The notes under the pieces were generated by a model. That model ran no database searches, was not told the DNA's origin, and worked only from the letters and a program-made list of their open reading frames with translations. The translations under genes and the position numbers were made by a program. From positions 32,463,362 to 32,527,361 of the forward strand of contig NC_060061.1 of assembly GCF_020283565.1 (NCBI RefSeq): 64,000 bases of DNA, in the 5' to 3' direction. Source of the stretch: Trifolium pratense. Taxonomy: Eukaryota > Streptophyta > Magnoliopsida > Fabales > Fabaceae. Shown here piece after piece: positions 60,025 to 64,000 of this stretch. Numbering within the stretch: position 1 is the stretch's first letter; each line of letters opens with the position of its first letter.

Positions 60025-60870
60025 AAAATGAAAGGTGTTATATTTGGAACTCATACAACCTTAAAATAGGTCTGACCTGTTTCATATTTATTTATGAATT
60101 TCTCTTTCCATTCACGTTTTTTTTTTCTTTGTATAAAAATTTTGGAAAGCATTTTTCAAGTTCAAATTTTGAAAAAATTCGAAAAACACATTCTGAAGTT
60201 TTTTCCAAGGCAAAAAAAATTTGAAAACGCGTTCCGAAATATTTATTCACGGGTAAAAATGGAAAGTCGAGTGGCGGAAATGAAACACACTGGTTGGGAA
60301 GAGAAAAATTTCTTTCTTTATTTGTAGTCCCACAGGTTGTATGTTTGTTTTAACTCAAAATATTTGTACTCAACTCAACTCAAGTATATCTCTAGCTATT
60401 CAACTTTACAACATACCTTAGATATATTTGACGACATCACTTCACAATTCACAAACACAAATCACAACATACCTTAATTGAAAAAGCCTAAATCCAAGGC
60501 TCAGTCTTTATAATTCATTTTCTCCTCCTTCATCATAATTTTTTTTTTCTTTCATTCTTCCCTTTACCTATTTTACTCGACTATTTCACTCATACTACGA
60601 CACTCTAGCCTTCAACCAACCATTATATAAGTTGATTTATAATAATTCTCATATTATCGTTTGTCCTCTACCATTGTTTAAGCCAGCTTTCTGAACATAG
60701 CATCAACCAAAAACAGCTGAAAAATGAGAATGTCAATTTGGTATAAATATTCCTTGTTTTTTATCAATGTTTTTACACGTAATGTTTTATTAATTTCTCT
60801 CTATCGACTTGTTCATGTTGATTGATAGTTTTTTGTTCGTGTTAGTCTACATCTCCGAGAGATTGTAGAA
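60025..60870 (+). repeat. Promoter-like repeat block, copy 2
   Basis: It has the same landmarks as copy 1 with an extra 235 bp near 60095-60330, plus a conserved stretch at 60720-60752 containing GTCAATTTGGTATAAATATT, a good TATA-box context. No coding frame of substance follows. Confidence 0.6.
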
Positions 60871-61289
60871 AATGCGTCTTAGTGGTTCGAAAAGTGTGAA
60901 TGTTGTATATAAACTAACCTTAACCTCGATTACCAAACGATGTGAAACTATTTTAGTGTATTAAGAATAGTAAAAATTCCATAATTCGTTAGAGCAACAT
61001 TACCTCAGGTTAACTAGTAGCCAAATTCCTTACGGTCAACATAAACAATAAGAAACCAACACTATATGATATATGACATGGCAAGTGGATGTAAATAAGC
61101 AACGACAACAAACAAATTGTAAAGCCGAAAAAGTATTATTTTATTCAATCAAATCAGTGTTAAATTATTTCCCGCCACTATTTGTGTATAAACGAGTAAT
61201 TACAAACAAAAAAATATAAATATGTGGGGCCAAATTTTGGTTCATTAGAAACAACCAACCATTAAAGTAAAAACTAAACAACCATCATT
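60871..61289. other. Spacer, nothing recognised
   Basis: AT-rich sequence without a coding frame or recognised element. Confidence 0.4.
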
Positions 61290-61299
61290 AAAGTAAAAA

Positions 61300-61435
61300 C
61301 TATTTGTTCTCGTGAGCTTATCTCAGTTGGTAGGAACATCGCACTATATGTGCAGGAGCCCGGATTCGAACCCGAGACACTCCACTTATTCACCTTTAAA
61401 GTAGATTTTCTAGTGACTAGGTTACTTGACAAAAA
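61300..61435 (+). mobile_element. tRNA-derived SINE
   Basis: A box GCTTATCTCAGTTGGTAGG, B box GGATTCGAACCC, then cacctttaaagtagatttt and an A-rich tail. Imperfect flanking duplication AAAGTAAAAA at 61290-61299 and 61436-61445. Confidence 0.8.
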
Positions 61436-61445
61436 AAAGTAAAAA

Positions 61446-62205
61446 TTACTTAAATCAACTATAAATCTATTAAATCCTATAAATCACTTTGGACCCACAA
61501 AAAGTAACTTAGTTTACCCATTTAGTTTAATCCCACTAAAGATCTCTTAGTGGCAAGGTTTTAAGCCCTCGTGACCACCACCGTACATTTTATCTATCAA
61601 TCTAATACTTAATTATTAATATATTAAAATCGATTACCACCAAAATTACTAATTTATCCTTATTACTTTTAACTACGTTGCAAGTTTTATATCCTTCATT
61701 GTAATTTTACTAAAAAGAAAATATTAAAAAAAAAATAGAAAGATGATATGCTTAAAAATATGAATAAAACGTAACAATATATACACAAAAATAGAAAAAA
61801 AAAAACAATAAAAACAAATATAGAAAGATTAGTCAATACAAAAAATTATACAAAGAATATAGAAAAAAAAAAAGAAGAAACCGTATAAAAATAGGAATAT
61901 AAAAAAAACACTCTGTAAAAAAAAAGACAATACTCTATAAAAAAAACATAAACAATATTAAAATTTCTATTTTTTGATTAAAAATATACATGAGACTATT
62001 ATTTGTTTGTCACTAAAACATAAAAAATTGAAGAAATAAGTTTACAAAAAATAATTAACAATGTTTCACAAAAAATAAATAAATAATTAACACAATAATT
62101 TCACTTATTTTAACAATATTATATAACAATTTTTTAAATATTTAATTTGAAATAAACTTTCTACATTAATATAGTGACGAACTCAAATATCGAATAAAAG
62201 ACAAT
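61446..62205. other. Very A-rich spacer
   Basis: Dominated by A-rich tracts and AAAATAGAAA-like words (61740-61960); no gene. Confidence 0.5.
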
Positions 62206-62214
62206 AGACTCGTG

Positions 62215-62356
62215 CTCTTATTAAACTAGTTATATTAAAAATACAAAACAAATACAATATAATAAAAACTACTGGAATAATTCGCACGAGTCTTATTAAA
62301 CTAGTTATATTAAAAATACAAAACAAATACAATATAATAAAAACTACTGGAATAAA
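62215..62356. repeat. 75-bp tandem duplication
   Basis: TCTTATTAAACTAGTTATAT and the following 45 bp occur at 62216 and again at 62291 without a visible mismatch over about 65 bp, so the duplication is recent. Confidence 0.85.
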
Positions 62357-62879
62357 TTGAATTTTTTTAATCTGTCTATGTTCTTCGCAACAATACCTAT
62401 CAATGAAAGTAAAAATAAGTTCTTATAAAAAAAAAAAGTAAAAATAAGTTTAGTTAAAAAAAATCTCAAGAAAAAAACAAAAACGTGATCCTCTATTGTA
62501 ATCTATATCAATTGAGCAACAATGACTAAACATAAATAAATTCTTTTTATTTTTGTTACAAAACATAAATAAATTCTAGGATTATAAAAAAATAATAATA
62601 AAATTCTAGAATTACGATCCATATCATTATGAGATAATCTAACTATGAAATCAATGTAACAATTAAAATCTAATTCTTGTGATGAATACAAATTGAAAAA
62701 GCTTGTTTGAAATCAAAGATTATCCCTTTTTGCATAACAATTAACATGTGGTATATTTTTTAGGGAAAGAAGTTAATAAATAAAAGCCTTGGAATACCAT
62801 AAGAATGAACATATGTTTTTTTTTTTTTTAAATAATTAAAAATACTGACTTTTAAATCCTGACCATTGAAATTTGCAAA

Positions 62880-63430
62880 TGCCACATGTTTTACATATGT
62901 TTAGTGAACCGGGTAACTGGACTAAACTAGGACTTTGTTACACCATAGCTGAAAAAATTAAACCATGCTTATCACAAAAACAAAAAAACAAAATCACAAA
63001 ATAAATAACCTAACTAAAAAAACCTAAATCTTTATACTTCATTTTCTCATCCTTCATGATAAATATTTTTTTTTTCCACCTTTCTCTCAACTATTTTACT
63101 TTGACCAATTACTCTTTAGACTTCAACCATTACATAAGTCAGTTTATAATAATTCTTGTATTATCTTTCTTTTTCTCCTCCTTCATCATAAATTCATCTA
63201 TTTTACTTTGACTATTTTAGTCATACCGTGACTCTCTAACCTTGAACCGTGTGACTATTGCTTAAGTTAGTTTTCTCAACATGACTAGCATCAATGAAGA
63301 ACAGCTTAAAAATGAGAATGTCAATTTGGTATAAATATTCTTTTCTATCACTTTTTCATCATTGGTTTTACTCGTGATGATTTGTTAATTTCTCCGTGTT
63401 TCGTCTTGTTCATGTTGATGATTTTATTTT
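62880..63430 (+). repeat. Promoter-like repeat block, copy 3
   Basis: The TATA-containing stretch at 63308-63340 matches copy 2 over more than 30 bases, although the flanks have drifted. This suggests selection or a recent exchange. Confidence 0.6.
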
Positions 63431-64000
63431 ATTTTAATTATTTTTTGATAATTGATGATTTTATTTTTTATTCATGTTGATGGCTAAAAAAAATTGTTGA
63501 TGTAAATTTACAATCATGAATGGTTGTTTGATGATTGAGTGTTTATCGATTAATCACAGTGACTTATGATCACTAATTATGTTATTTTTTTTTTTGACAA
63601 ATCATGAATGCTGATTTAAATTTTTGCAAGTGTTCCATAATAATTGTACTATGAACTCTTGATTGTGGTTTATGTGAGTTAACCCCAACAACATACTTCA
63701 CACATATGAAACTCCCAACATTATATAAATAAATCAATAAACAAATAGACAATATATATTTTTTTTAGTGACATATTTTGGCTAAATAATATTTCTTAGG
63801 GTTTTATTGGATCGATGCTTTGGCTAAATATTATTAGTATTATCTAAGTATTGATTGATTGATGTTCTCTAAATCTCTACTCATAATTTTTATTTTTAAC
63901 AATTTTACCACTTAGATGTTTTTTGATTTATAATGAGTTGTGAATCGAATCCAGGACCTATATGACATACTACCAAAATTCTTCTAAACCAAACCTAGTG
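63431..64000. other. AT-rich spacer to the window end
   Basis: No gene or recognised element. Confidence 0.4.

Overview
This is a 64-kb stretch of plant nuclear DNA: AT-rich, with spliced genes (GT-AG introns), nested LTR retrotransposons, hAT, CACTA and Stowaway-type DNA transposons and tRNA-derived SINEs. The four host genes and the repeat style fit a eudicot, most likely a legume of the Medicago/Trifolium type. That placement is inferred from protein resemblance and repeat style, not from a search.

Layout. 1-509 is the right end of a CACTA transposon. 1075-26470 is a tandem array of a 3.1-kb non-coding unit (three full copies and one partial), broken up by later insertions. Unit 1 carries a gag-less Copia element (3729-16359, 221-bp LTRs, TGCAG target duplication). 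Inside its RNase H region sits a 10.8-kb LTR element in the opposite orientation (4918-15698, 2,750-bp LTRs, GATAA target duplication) that codes only for a gag fragment. Unit 4 carries a 2.2-kb hAT element (24035-26245), which itself carries a 1.1-kb hAT element (24354-25454). All four insertions have readable target-site duplications, so their order is clear: array, then Copia, then gag-only LTR element; and array, then outer hAT, then inner hAT.

The genic half starts at 26.9 kb. 26994-33099 (minus) is a 12-exon gene for an AIMP1/Arc1p-like tRNA-binding cofactor of aminoacyl-tRNA synthetases. 38299-42028 (plus) is a two-exon leucine-rich-repeat receptor kinase of the IRK type with a degenerate catalytic loop. 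45242-49838 (plus) is an eight-exon U-box protein of the PUB62/63 type. 55461-56186 (plus) is an intronless gene for a probable plastid protein of unknown function. I rebuilt the exons by hand from splice sites and reading-frame continuity; every junction keeps frame.

The genes share no evident pathway: translation, receptor signalling, ubiquitination and a plastid protein. Introns and spacers hold MITEs, SINEs, a third hAT element (33993-34861), a 31-bp minisatellite and a nested long-inverted-repeat element (51091-52611). The last 8 kb is gene-free, with Stowaway elements and three diverged copies of a promoter-like block. I found no true tRNA, rRNA, CRISPR or bacterial feature. The least ordinary items are the gag-only LTR element, the 3.1-kb array with its captured promoter-like segment and Z-DNA-prone tracts, and the hAT-in-hAT nest.
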